NCBI GenBank assembly: GCA_949316235.1
Contig: OX438758.1
Location: 9,457,731 to 9,521,730, forward strand
Direction of reading: 5' to 3'
DNA: 64,000 nucleotides
DNA from: Oegoconia quadripuncta
Taxonomy: Eukaryota > Arthropoda > Insecta > Lepidoptera > Autostichidae
Part shown: positions 52,050 to 61,560 of the stretch, piece by piece
Position numbering within the stretch: the first letter of the stretch is position 1
Layout: each line of letters begins with the position of its first letter
Made by a program: the position numbers and the translations under genes
The notes under the pieces: generated by a model
Told to the model about the DNA's origin: nothing
Seen by the model: the letters and a program-made list of their open reading frames with translations, nothing else
Database searches by the model: none

Positions 52050-52345
52050 GTATCATTAGCCTTATACGTCCCCACTGTTGGGGCACAGCTTCCTCTCACT
52101 GGGTGAATGTATGCTCCATAATCGACCACGCAGGCCCAGTGCGGCTTGGCCTAAATTTGTGTCAGACTAGTGGCCACCTGACAGTCAGTGTTTTTAAGCG
52201 TCCCTATAGGCCACCGACTTGGCTTAACGACTGCCCTCAATTGAAAACAACCGGGACCGACTGCTTAACGTGCCCTCCGATGCACGGAAACATTCGTATT
52301 AAAATGCCAATAGGTATAGTGGTCACCCATGCAAGGATTATCCGC
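52050..52345 (-). mobile_element. SINE-G copy 4 (5S-derived)
   Basis: Plus-strand reading: GTCCCCACTGTTGGGGCACA, AGACTAGTGGCCACCTGACA, TTGAAAACAACCGGGACCGA and GTGGTCACCCATGCAAGG, the last being the inverse C-box region with substitutions. The 5S-like part beyond the C box is cut short. The 100-codon frame (52103-52405) is a repeat artefact. Confidence 0.7.
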
Positions 52346-52647
52346 CCGAATTGCTTTTTTGCTTACATTACACTTTTTACATTGCTTAATTTTCTTTTTT
52401 TTTAAATCTTACTTTATTTTGGGATTTTTATCTTTTTGGATATGTTAATCCCATTGTACCTAAGCTAAATAGCGACAGAGAGAATTATTGGTGACAAATG
52501 TTCATCAGACTACACAAGGACAAAGTTGCTTCAGAAGTAGGAACAACTAGTATGCTTTGAATTGCTTATCTTCGTACGTTTTATGTTTTCGATTAACGAA
52601 TGCGAATGCACCACGAGTGCTTCAGTGCGATCAGTGCTACTATGGTA
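52346..52647. other. No feature recognised
   Basis: AT-rich spacer. Confidence 0.55.
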
Positions 52648-52762
52648 CGGTTTATAACTCTAAAACTACAGTGCCACTACTTTTTTCCTTTGAACACTAT
52701 TTCGGCACAATTTTTTGATATTTTAATAGAACTGAATTCCACTTTGTGTATTCTAGCGTCAC
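52648..52762 (-). repeat. Repeat F copy 2
   Basis: Inverse of 42676-42782: AACTACAGTGCCACTACTTT, CGGCACAATTTTTTGATATT, GAACTGAATTCCACTTTGTG and TATTCTAGCGTCAC. It directly abuts MITE-V. Confidence 0.65.
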
Positions 52763-52770
52763 GTACCTGA

Positions 52771-52997
52771 GGGTCCTACTCTCTAACGAATATAGCTTCG
52801 GACGGCCGTAACTTCGGACTTTTTCTTTTGCAGTTTGCTATGTCAATTATAAGCCAATCGTCATTATTTTACTTCTGTTGTATATAATTGGACATCACAA
52901 GTTAGTACGGGACCCAAGGAACGTTTGAAGTTATCCAAATAAAGGATTCTTAGCAAAAAAAAAAGTCCGAAGCTATTTTCGTTAGAGAGTAGACCCC
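52771..52997 (+). mobile_element. MITE-V with 33 bp inverted ends
   Basis: The left arm 52771-52803 (GGGTCCTACTCTCTAACGAA to GCTTCGGAC) and right arm 52965-52997 (GTCCGAAGCTATTTTCGTTA to GTAGACCCC) are inverses at 30 of 33 positions. The 160 bp interior is AT-rich without frames. Weaker inverted similarity (CGTCAC.../...GACG) extends outward. Superfamily unknown. Confidence 0.75.
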
Positions 52998-53984
52998 CTG
53001 AACTGACGAGAGTTTTTGTTCTGTAATCAGTATGTCATTGTAATACAGTTAGTTACCGTTAAATACTTATTTTAATAATATAGTCATAAAATATTGACAT
53101 ATTACTATCACACATGAATCTAATTAATTTCATATCGATCGTACACAAAGTAACATTTGCAGTCACTATTTGCAAAAAGCTATAAACCATTAATACAAGG
53201 TGACTCTTCTCCTGTCCCAGCCATTATATTCTGATTAATATTAATGTTAAAGTCATGTATAGTAATTAACTATAATTTTATAAAAAAGTTTACACGATAA
53301 AATATAGAAAAGCTTAATTTTAATGGCTTGATAAAGCCTCCTTATAATTTACAACCTTTTTACAGGCAATATGGTTTTTTATGTATTCTAGTCGCTTTTA
53401 TAGCGTATTTAAATGAAATTTGCCTTTTATGGTCACATATTTTAACGAAATTACTCATAAGTGATTAGGTAATCTGAAAGAGAATCGATTAAATATTGTA
53501 ACTAATCTAATATACAGACTGTTTGGATGGTCGATGCAAAGATTGTATAAGACGTTGATAGTTGCATTTGGGACACATTAAAACCAATCATTTTATTTGT
53601 TTTTATAAAAGTCTTCGAGATATTTAGATTTATACGGGCACTGTTGACTTGACTAATTTTGATGTGCAAGTTGTCGTTCGATTTGCTTTGATACTCGGAG
53701 TGTCATTTTATGGTAAAAAAAATCTAAAATACAATAAAATAATGTTGTCGGGTTTTTTGGTTTAAATTGGTATTTCAATAATAAAAAATTTTAAATAAAG
53801 ATAGAAACAGAAACTTAATGATTTCTGAGATTATATACAGTCCACTAGCATGTTAATTGAGAGTAAGTATGAAGAGAATGGGTGTAAAATCAATGAAATG
53901 TCGATCAAAATATGATTTTGTACTAAACAAGTTTTGGTTAAAATGTCTTAAGTAACGTAAAGTAAGTAAAGTAAAGTTCTTTTA
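52998..53984. other. No feature recognised
   Basis: About 1 kb of AT-rich spacer. Confidence 0.6.
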
Positions 53985-54215
53985 TGATTGACTGGATACG
54001 CGTTTGACCACAATCTCACCTGATGGAAAGTGACGATGCGGTCGAAGATGAAGCACGCGATCTCAGTAAATGCCTATTCACTTTGCTCTTCAAGATTCCA
54101 AGGTTGTATAGGATTCAGGAAAAACTGACACCTGAAGGGAGTATCGTGACTTGGTTGTTCGTATGACGAATGCAGAGTCAATTATCACCCCATAAAGTTA
54201 TATGTCGACCTTCCT
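53985..54215 (-). mobile_element. Jockey-like LINE 2, 3' end
   Basis: TTATGATTGACTGGATACGC, ACCACAATCTCACCTGATGG and CCAAGGTTGTATAGGATTCA, the inverse 3' terminus, truncated before any clear coding segment. Confidence 0.7.
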
Positions 54216-54487
54216 AACAACCTGTACATAAAAAAAGATAAACTTTATGCAACTAACATCACTGTTGAGTATTCAGAACTTTAATTTTTTACAAACAGTT
54301 ACAATAATTATTTCGCCTTTTTGAATCACTAGTTTTATCTTTGTATGTCGCTGTAAAACCTAGGCATTATGAAAAATGACGTGTTCTATATTATTGTAGA
54401 TAAATAAAACATTGCATATAAATTTCAGATTAAATGGATTGCTTAAATCAACTCATTGATTGAGACAGACATTGAAAATAAATAAAT

Positions 54488-54545
54488 AAATATTTCGAAC
54501 ACTAACACACTAAGCAAAGCTTCCACTATGGATACTAGATACGAG
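54488..54545 (-). mobile_element. SINE-C tail fragment
   Basis: ATTTCGAACACTAACACACT, AAGCAAAGCTTCCACTATGG and ATACTAGATACG are the inverse SINE-C tail. It lies 37 bp upstream of a plus-strand SINE-C. Confidence 0.65.
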
Positions 54546-54581
54546 AATTGGTTATGTATAACATTTAAAAGCCCATTGAAC

Positions 54582-54812
54582 GACTACCGATTGGTGTTGT
54601 GGATCGTGACCCTGTCAGCGAAACCATGGTTGCGGGTTCGAATCCCGCGAGGTATTAGGTGTTTATGTGATGAATACGAACATTTTATCTTGAGTCATGG
54701 ATGTTTATATAAATATTTATGTATGTTTATCCGTTATCTAGTAACCATAGTATAAGCTTTGCTTCGTTTGGGACAAGATGATTGGTGTACCTAAGTGTCC
54801 AAAAAATATGCT
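54582..54812 (+). mobile_element. SINE-C copy 7
   Basis: A box TTGGTGTTGTGG (one change), B box GGTTCGAATCC perfect, body ATGTGATGAATACGAACATT, tail TATCCGTTATCTAGTAACCA and GGACAAGATGATTGGTGTAC. Confidence 0.8.
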
Positions 54813-54819
54813 ATGTGAA

Positions 54820-55400
54820 TGTAATTGGTGATATTATATTTTCCAACTCATTTTGACAACAAACAACTGCTTGCGTTTTTTAAACACTTACCACTTCTCG
54901 TCAGTACATTATCTATCTCCTGTAAAAATATCCTAACCACCATTAGATCTTCTTTTTTTCGTGTCGACGGCGGGTACCAGCAATTTTTTTTAATTAGCCA
55001 CGCTAACAGCATTATCACTGGCATAATATGGATCCTCAAGCGTGCTGGTGCCTGGGCACGCTTGGCATGTAAGGAGATGCGCCAAATTTTACGGGGAGGC
55101 ACCACACTCGCATCGGTTGCTTGTTCCGCCCACATAGCCCCACCTGCTCAGGTTGTCCTTTCATCGACCTACCTGGGTCTATTCAAGGATTTCCAAGTCA
55201 ACCATGGCAAATCCTGACCAGGAGGAAGGTCCCCTTTAAGTGGAAGAAACGATTAGAGTGAGCCCTCTTTCCGCCAACGGCTACATATCCTTCCTCAGAA
55301 GCATCACCCACCACCCACCATTAGATGAAGATATTGAAAAGGAAAGGAAGGACATAGTCGAAGGAGTCTCGTAACATCCTCTTGACATTATTTGTTTTTG
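54820..55400 (+). other. Coding-like decayed patch, unrecognised
   Basis: GC-richer than its surroundings, with a 130-codon plus frame (54825-55217) containing RAGAWARLACKEMRQILRGG and, in another plus frame from ATG at 55202, MANPDQEEGPL, an in-frame stop, then VEETIRVSPLSANGYISFLR and SITHHPPLDEDIEKERKDIV to a stop near 55374. The charged and proline patterns look like real protein that has decayed. The minus strand is open too (54848-55135). No family recognised. Confidence 0.3.
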
Positions 55401-57289
55401 TTTTCGCTTTCCCTTCCCCTTTCCTTCTATGAGAAGCTAGTCATAACAATGGGATGGTTGTATTAAACCAGAACGATTTCCAAAATGATTTAAATAAGTA
55501 AGTCTTTCTAAGCCAATCAGCCTCCACAGCTATCTATTAACTCAAAGATTTCAAAATGGCCCATTAATAACTTGTTTATTTCCATATTGAATTTCATATG
55601 GCGTCGGCCACCATACTTCATGGTGACTATTAACAATTTGTATGGTAAACACTGCAGCCAACTAAATGTATACCGAGAAAATTATTTAATTAGAGACCCC
55701 CTATTGATGATATTGATTATTCAACCAACTACATCTAATACTTAGTAGTAATTACATGACCAGCATAACTTGGGCTCATACTTTTCGTATGGCCTTGTAA
55801 ATGTTCGGCTTTTGTCATAATGACCGCGATGTGAGTTAGGTCAGTTTAGAATGGTCATGGAAACATAATTTTCGAAGACTATCACAAATTGTAATGCAGG
55901 ATAATTTGTTGTGTTTCTCACGTAACCCGTGGTGACGACGGGTGGTCTATTTCTTAAAAGCAAATGTAAATTTTGTTATCCAATCGACGTTTAATAGTAG
56001 ATTTAAGTAGAACTCCTTTGTTGGTTTTTACTGTTATTTTTATTTTCAGAAATACACTAAAAATTACATACGTAATATCGACATAAATTTCTATTCATCA
56101 TTCTAATCATAAATTTATATGTTTGTGTTTGTAACCTTTTAGTTAGTAGACTGGACCTAATCACCAGGCATAACATTTAGACTAAATCACACTCACGCCT
56201 ATCTAGGCACCAGTCTCCACATGTATGTATCCTACAAAAGTAACCTTAACAGTACAGTGTAAACTTGTGTGGGAGTAAATAAATAAATAAAAATAAATTG
56301 TTTTTTTTAATTAAAACTTTATGTCATTAGATATATTTTTATTAAAATGACATTTATTTCTACTCATACGAAACAATAACACAGAAATCATTATCAACAT
56401 AAAACATATGTAAATAACTATTTACCTAATTAATATAACTATTTACTCAACTAAGTCCTATAGAAATAAATAAAATAGTTAATTATTTGAAATAGATATT
56501 TCTAGTTCCTCTATTAGTAACTATTTGACACTTCATGTAAGCGATAAGAAATTAAGTCTAAAATGATATAAACGGTATAAAAACAAAAATACAGGCATCC
56601 AATCTAAAAAAAATAATACTTAATTTGCAAACTAATTTACCTATAAATAAAAAATTCGTCTAGGTCAGTTTCATGGGGGCACACACACTTTATTATGTTA
56701 TTTGGAATAAGCAAGAGCATAATGTAAGGCTAACTCATTTCTCCAAACATGGCTGTATACGTAACGCAAAAACTAATTGTCGTCGAACCCTTTCGACAGA
56801 TAATGGCTTTCCAAAATGACCGGAAACGGTGAGACGATATCAACAGGAAGGGTGTCGAGACGGGAAATAGATTTTTGAAAGTTCCCATATCGACGAAATA
56901 ACTGTTTTGTTAAACGAGAAATTGAGGGTAGTCGATAGGTTTTGTACTGAGATACAGGCGGCAACACAATCAAGGTAACAGGCTTAATTTTCGTGATATG
57001 TTTGGAGGGTCTTGGTTAGATTCAAGTCTTTATGCTTATCACGTTATCATGTGATAGATAAATTTCAGTTAAACTTGATAACAATTTCCCTTTAGACTTT
57101 CTCCTACATTGCAATATATTTATAAATAAAGACCTACTCCATTAATTGTATTACTTACTGTACTTATATATATATATAAATTTTACAATTTTCTATAGGC
57201 ATGAACTCAATTTGATTGAAATAATAAAATAGCACCAACCTGTTTCTTAAGTGTCCTAAAAAGAGACTGACCGAGCGTCAATTTCAGGA
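55401..57289. other. Long stretch without recognisable features
   Basis: About 1.9 kb, mostly very AT-rich. A 66-codon minus frame (56773-56973) shows no motif. Confidence 0.6.
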
Positions 57290-57410
57290 TGGTTCAGCAA
57301 CCCGCTCGCCCAGCGTGGGCATTACGGCAAATCTTCCCGTGGGTAACGATGAAAATATTGACACGGGGGAGGTTTATGTCCAGCACTAGACATCCATAAG
57401 GTTTTAATGT
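57290..57410 (+). mobile_element. LINE-type 3' repeat fragment
   Basis: CGCCCAGCGTGGGCATTACG, GGCAAATCTTCCCGTGGGTA and TGTCCAGCACTAGACATCCA resemble the 3' end pattern seen at 30050-30185 (lepidopteran RTE-like). Confidence 0.4.
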
Positions 57411-57445
57411 GATGCGAATTGTAATTTTTGAAACATTTCTCAGGG

Positions 57446-57650
57446 ACTTTATACCAAAAAACTTCTAAACACTTGTACCTTCTCACCCCTGTCACGATAC
57501 GTGTGCATTTCTGTATTTTTCGAAAAGTTGACCGGAAATGTTGTTTCAGGCATTAAATTAAACTTTTAATATTTGGACACTAATGTTTGGGATGTCTCTG
57601 ATCACCCCATTTGGGATAAAGGTCGTGACGTTATATATGTATGTATAATT
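57446..57650 (+). repeat. Repeat E copy
   Basis: GTCACGATACGTGTGCATTT, TGTTTGGGATGTCTCTGATC, CACCCCATTTGGGATAAAGG and TCGTGACGTTATATATGTAT. The 5' half is degraded. Confidence 0.65.
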
Positions 57651-58208
57651 AACCTGACGGGCCAAACAAACATTCATATGCTATTGCTTACCACAGTGAG
57701 ATACTAATTTTAGATTATCCGAAGCATTTTGCCTTAAACAAACAAAACCTGTAAGTCTACAGGAGTAGGTCACTCACCAAAAAAACAGCCCCAATGCTGT
57801 ATAAGTGGGGCAGTTAATGGATGCAATTGGAAGTAATGTGGTTGTCATCGGAGGTAGAACAATCGCTTTGTTGTGAGCCGACGCGCCGCGAGCCTGCGCG
57901 CACCTAGTACGTAACGTTATTACGTTTGATAAACAATATTGTGAAAATTACCAACTTACAAAAATGATGGTTAAAATTTTATTTTTTTGCTTATAATATT
58001 TTTATTTATTTAATTTATTTATTTAGGTAATCTTTGGTTGATTAACTTTATTTTGTTGTTAGATATTTATTTTTTTACTAATATTATAAATTATTGTTAA
58101 GAACGAGTATATTATTTTACAATAGAGGATATAATGAAAGATATTGAAAAAAAACATACTAAAAAAAGAGATAAAAATAAATGAACGGCCCTGGAACATA
58201 CATTTACG
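57651..58208. other. No feature recognised
   Basis: A CpG-rich spot GACGCGCCGCGAGCCTGCGC lies at 57880-57899. The rest is AT-rich. Confidence 0.55.
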
Positions 58209-58403
58209 TCATAGGTAGAATACATGTTCCAGGTCACTGCTCTGAGGTAGGGTACCCAGAAGGCTAGCGGCGTTACCACTTTGTATGGTCAGACTTATAC
58301 GCTGGCCCAGGTAGCTGCCAACTCTCTGATCACCCGATACTTCTTCCAGACGCGACGCTAGCTCTTTGAAGATATGATGCAGGTCCGGTCCCCACGACCC
58401 GTT
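58209..58403 (-). pseudogene. Retroelement protein C-terminus relic
   Basis: The minus frame from 58403 to a stop at 58209 reads NGSWGPDLHHIFKELASRLE, EVSGDQRVGSYLGQRISLTI, QSGNAASLLGTLPQSSDLEH and VFYL. The order W.P....F....RL...(S/T)GD.R...YL.QR.S.A.Q.GNAAS.LGT is one I associate with the end of a lepidopteran retroelement polyprotein, probably non-LTR. The match is from memory and the clade is not certain. Uninterrupted over 64 codons. Confidence 0.45.
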
Positions 58404-58740
58404 TGTTAAAAATATTAAAAATTTTGCCTATGTACAAAAATTTATCAAAACCAAGAAGAGGTACAAATAAAATTAAACAGGAAATTACGTATACATTTAA
58501 AATAAGGTCAGGATACATCCCGGAGGGGTAGATGGAGAATACAGACCACCCTTTTTTTTTCATCCGATTTTTTGAAATGGATATTGAAGAATAACATAAG
58601 ATATTTTGATGGACTGGCGATGTTATCTCAAACATCCGAAACACAAGGAAGCTATCAAGATCGTTTCTATGGATCGTAAACTAGGCAACATTTAAAACCA
58701 ATGGTGGACAAGTGGACCCAATATTTTATAGATGCTTAAT
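58404..58740. other. No feature recognised
   Basis: AT-rich spacer. The long minus frame 58330-58644 overlaps the relic above in a different frame and is spurious. Confidence 0.55.
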
Positions 58741-59029
58741 TATACTGGATGAGTTTTTTAGGCGTGTGCGACAATGATATTTAAAAAAAATCTTACCTCT
58801 TTCCAAAAATATCATTGTCGCACACGCCCGCCGGAGATTGATATGCGACAGGATAACGAGACGATTTAATGATGTAATTATGTGGAATAGGCTAAAAACG
58901 CGACCGTCAAATGACACAATGCTTTAGTTGACGCTGCTTTTGACAAAAAAACTATCTATGCCAATAACTTCTATTTCACTTATAACATGCCTTTTTTTTT
59001 TCTTACAATAAAAAAAAATCTCCCGGTAT
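58741..59029 (+). mobile_element. MITE-X copy 3 with internal hairpin
   Basis: TATACTGGATGAGTTTTTTA at the left and CTCCCGGTAT at the right. The interior has CCGGAGATTGATATGCGACA, TTAATGATGTAATTATGTGG, GCGACCGTCAAATGACACAA and CTATGCCAATAACTTCTATT. The left part differs from the other copies by carrying a long perfect inverted repeat (58761-58828). Confidence 0.75.
58761..58828. repeat. Perfect 21 bp hairpin inside MITE-X
   Basis: GGCGTGTGCGACAATGATAT plus T (58761-58781) and its exact inverse (58808-58828, ends GTCGCACACGCC) around a 26 nt loop. Absent from MITE-X copies 1 and 2. Confidence 0.9.
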
Positions 59030-59419
59030 GTAATAACGTGTACAGTTACGTATTATGGCAGTCCCAGTGGGAACAACTTCGGTGTGACCGCCGAAGATAA
59101 GCTTAGTTTAATTAATAAAACCCCGGCCGGTGGTGCCTTGATTGTGACCACTACTGGTCAGGTAGGAACGGAGCGCATCGGGAGTTTGGACAATTGTTGG
59201 GCAAATAATTGCTCAGTGAACAATATACGACTATATACTAGTGGTACTAACTGTGACTGCTATACCATATGGTTATACTGTGGCTATACTAAGGCCTGTT
59301 TTACAGAATGTTACTCAAACAGATATCTCCGCTTGAGGACAGTTAAAAAGGGACAGCTTTGTGTACTATGTGCGTATATCGGCATCTCTAACTATGCTCA
59401 AACGCTGATCTACGCTTGA
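59030..59419. other. No gene; 111-codon frame doubtful
   Basis: Plus frame 59084-59419 (starts MTAEDKLSLINKTPAGGA) has no known motif. Part of it (59225-59290) consists of near-repeats around TATACTA/GGTTATACTGTGGC, similar to the dyad at 6101-6137. I do not call it a gene. Confidence 0.4.
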
Positions 59420-59424
59420 ACAAC

Positions 59425-59640
59425 ATTCTGAAAGACGTAAAAGTTTGCGGGTTCGAATCCCGCATATGCCCTTAGGCATATGTTTGTATGATGACAACAG
59501 ACATGTGACATTTATATTTATAATATATTGGTACATATTTAGAAAAAAAAATGTATTCGTGTAGTTTATCAACCAAGTTGCTTAGTGTGGAACTAGATGG
59601 CGCTGCGTGTATTGTCCAAGTTTATACATTATTATTAATT
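59425..59640 (+). mobile_element. SINE-A copy, rearranged head
   Basis: B box GGTTCGAATCC (59452-59462) is intact, but the A box is lost. A small inverted duplication GCATATGCCC/TTAGGCATATG sits at the head-body junction. The tail keeps GGAACTAGATGGCGCTGCGT. The segment between AACCA and GTTGCTTAGTG is deleted. Confidence 0.75.
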
Positions 59641-59819
59641 TGTAACAGTATACTCGTAATTTTGAATCAATTGTATTGTATTTTGGACAACTTAACCGTT
59701 AAAGAATCATACTGCTGTAAAACGTTAACGTTCCGATTGACTGAAAGATCAAAAATTTGAGCTTTTTATTATCCACGGTAGGTATTGGAAACTGTAAAAA
59801 AATAAGCGACTAGATCCTA

Positions 59820-60005
59820 AGATCTAGTTTGCGTAATTGTTTAGGACGTCTAGGTTTGATTCCCAGGCGGGCCATGTACGAATGAGTTTTTTAATTTAAT
59901 TACTTATATGCATTTATCCAACTGTTCTCTTAAATGGTGAACGAAAACGTCGTGAGGAAACGTGCATGTCTGAGAAAAATTCAAAGGCATGTGAAGTCAT
60001 ATGGG
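59820..60005 (+). mobile_element. SINE-D copy 2
   Basis: GGTTTGATTCCCAGGCGGGC (B-box-like) with GCCATGTACGAATGAGTTTT, TTAAATGGTGAACGAAAACG and GTGAGGAAACGTGCATGTCT. Same order as minus-strand 11555-11822. Ends near a (GAT)n stretch at 60018-60032. Confidence 0.6.
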
Positions 60006-60137
60006 ATATTTACGGGCTGATGATGATGATGATTTTTTTCGTATGAAACAAAACTGACGAATTAACACCAATAACTTATTTTAAAACCATTTCATTCTCT
60101 CAATAGACCAGACTAGGCTCTACCAAATTTACCTTGT

Positions 60138-60205
60138 TTTTTTTAATGATTAACTGGATACGCGTTTGACCACAACCTCATCTGATGGGAAGTGACCTTG
60201 TATTA
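60138..60205 (-). mobile_element. Jockey-like LINE 2, terminal fragment
   Basis: TTTTTTTTAATGATTAACTG, GATACGCGTTTGACCACAAC and CTCATCTGATGGGAAGTGAC. The T run marks the inverse poly-A end. Confidence 0.65.
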
Positions 60206-60254
60206 CTAGAATACTGAAAACATCGTATCATTTTTACGTGGTCGATTAGGTACA

Positions 60255-60420
60255 GTTTGTATGAAAACCCACGCGTTATTCCGTAACTTCATCGCTATCG
60301 ATGACGATAGCGATGGCCAATGAGGAAACGTCATATTGCCGAGCGAGCGATGCGCCAACCAATCACACGGCAGAACGCGTCGATGGAGTTACACAATAGC
60401 CCTGCTGATTTGTATGGTTT
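60255..60420 (+). repeat. Repeat H copy 2 with 11 bp hairpin
   Basis: CATCGCTATCG (60290-60300), loop ATGA, CGATAGCGATG (60305-60315) is an exact hairpin. Outer CCGTAACTTCATCG and CGATGGAGTTAC are also inverse. Shared with 4790-4960 over CGATGCGCCAACCAATCACA-type sequence. Small TIR element suspected. Confidence 0.55.
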
Positions 60421-60687
60421 ACCCTTCATTTCAATTTGATACCTCCAGCCGTTTTGAGAAAAAGAGCCTTTAGAAGTTTGTCTATGATGATTACGTCGCA
60501 GGTAGAACGTTGAATTAGGCCTTTCATGAAATGCTTATGTGGATCGTTGTGTATTGCGGCTTTTTCCTATATTACTGAAAACTGCGCTGCTCAGAGCGGG
60601 TTGGTTAGGTTGCCTTGAATACTACCGAGGAGCCCTACGCAGTGGTGCACCCCTCCAGTTAGCCCAGTATAATATTCCTAACTTCCC

Positions 60688-60886
60688 AAGTATAATATTA
60701 TAAATGCGAAAGTGTGTGTGTGTATGTATGTATGTTTGTTACCTCTTCACGTCTAAACGACTGGACGGATTTGGATGAAATTTGGTTTGTAAACAGGTTA
60801 GGACCTGGAACAACGTTTTCAAAATTCTAAATTTTGATGAAATGGTCCACGCGAACGAAGTCGCGGGCCACAGCTAGTTTGCAATA
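60688..60886 (+). mobile_element. Repeat L copy, microsatellite-linked
   Basis: AAGTATAATATTATAAATGC, then a GT/TATG microsatellite (60710-60740), GACTGGACGGATTTGGATGA, and the end GAACGAAGTCGCGGGCCACA then GCTAG and T. Microsatellite-associated non-autonomous Helitron-like elements of this look (such as Lep1) are described in Lepidoptera. Membership is inferred. Confidence 0.55.
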
Positions 60887-60902
60887 ATGTAGAAAATAAT
60901 GG

Positions 60903-60990
60903 TCCATGGGCGGTGGTGATGCTTTCCATCAGGTGACCCGCATGCTCGCTTGCCGCCCTCTCATATAAAAAAATAATAATAAAAAAAAAA
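60903..60990 (+). mobile_element. Jockey-like LINE 1, 3' UTR end
   Basis: TCCATGGGCGGTGGTGATGC, GGTGACCCGCATGCTCGCTT and GCCGCCCTCTCATATAAAAA then an A-rich tail. The inverse occurs at 985-1080. No coding sequence retained. Confidence 0.75.
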
Positions 60991-61497
60991 TATCAGCCAC
61001 ACATAAGAATCCGTCTAGGCATTTAATGACGTGGATAATTCAAAGATCTGCCTGCGACATAATACGGAACCCTCAGAGCACGGGTTCTACTCGTACTTGA
61101 CCGACTTTTTTGATGAAGACGACGTCTAAATAACGCGTCCGCTGCATATTTAAGCCTCCTTTCCCCGATTTACGGGTCTCGACTCTTGCCATAACCGAAA
61201 GTAATACCAGGTACATCAATGCAGCAAACGTATACTTTAAAACTCAATTGCATAACTTCAACAGATTATAACATAAATCTTTTGAATTCTTTCATTGTGC
61301 GCAGTGTCTGAAATATAGCGCCATTGGCTTATACGGAGCGTGATTTTTATAATGTACATTACAAATTGCTTCATTTAAAAGGTTCATACCAAAAATGTAC
61401 ATTTGTTATTGCAAATATGTAGGTCAGGTGAATTGTAAAAATTTATAGATGAAGGAAGACTAAAATGGTTCGTTTACGGAACCTTCGTGGAATGTTT
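60991..61497. other. No gene; short dispersed motif
   Basis: 61059-61110 (TACGGAACCCTCAGAGCACG, TACTTGACCGACTTTTT) resembles a common lepidopteran dispersed motif. Otherwise a spacer. Confidence 0.5.
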
Positions 61498-61560
61498 TTT
61501 ATGATTGACTGGATATTCGTGTGACCACAATTTTTCTTGATGGTAAGTGTTGATTTAGCA
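61498..61560 (-). mobile_element. Jockey-like LINE 2, terminal fragment
   Basis: TTTTTTATGATTGACTGGAT, ATTCGTGTGACCACAATTTT and GATGGTAAGTG, an older copy of the inverse 3' end. Confidence 0.6.

Noticed and set aside
52103..52405. 100-codon frame
   Set aside because: Antisense reading through a 5S-derived SINE.
59084..59419. 111-codon frame with several cysteines
   Set aside because: The cysteine-rich part comes from near-repeats of TATACTA/CTGTGGC; no known fold and no neighbours.
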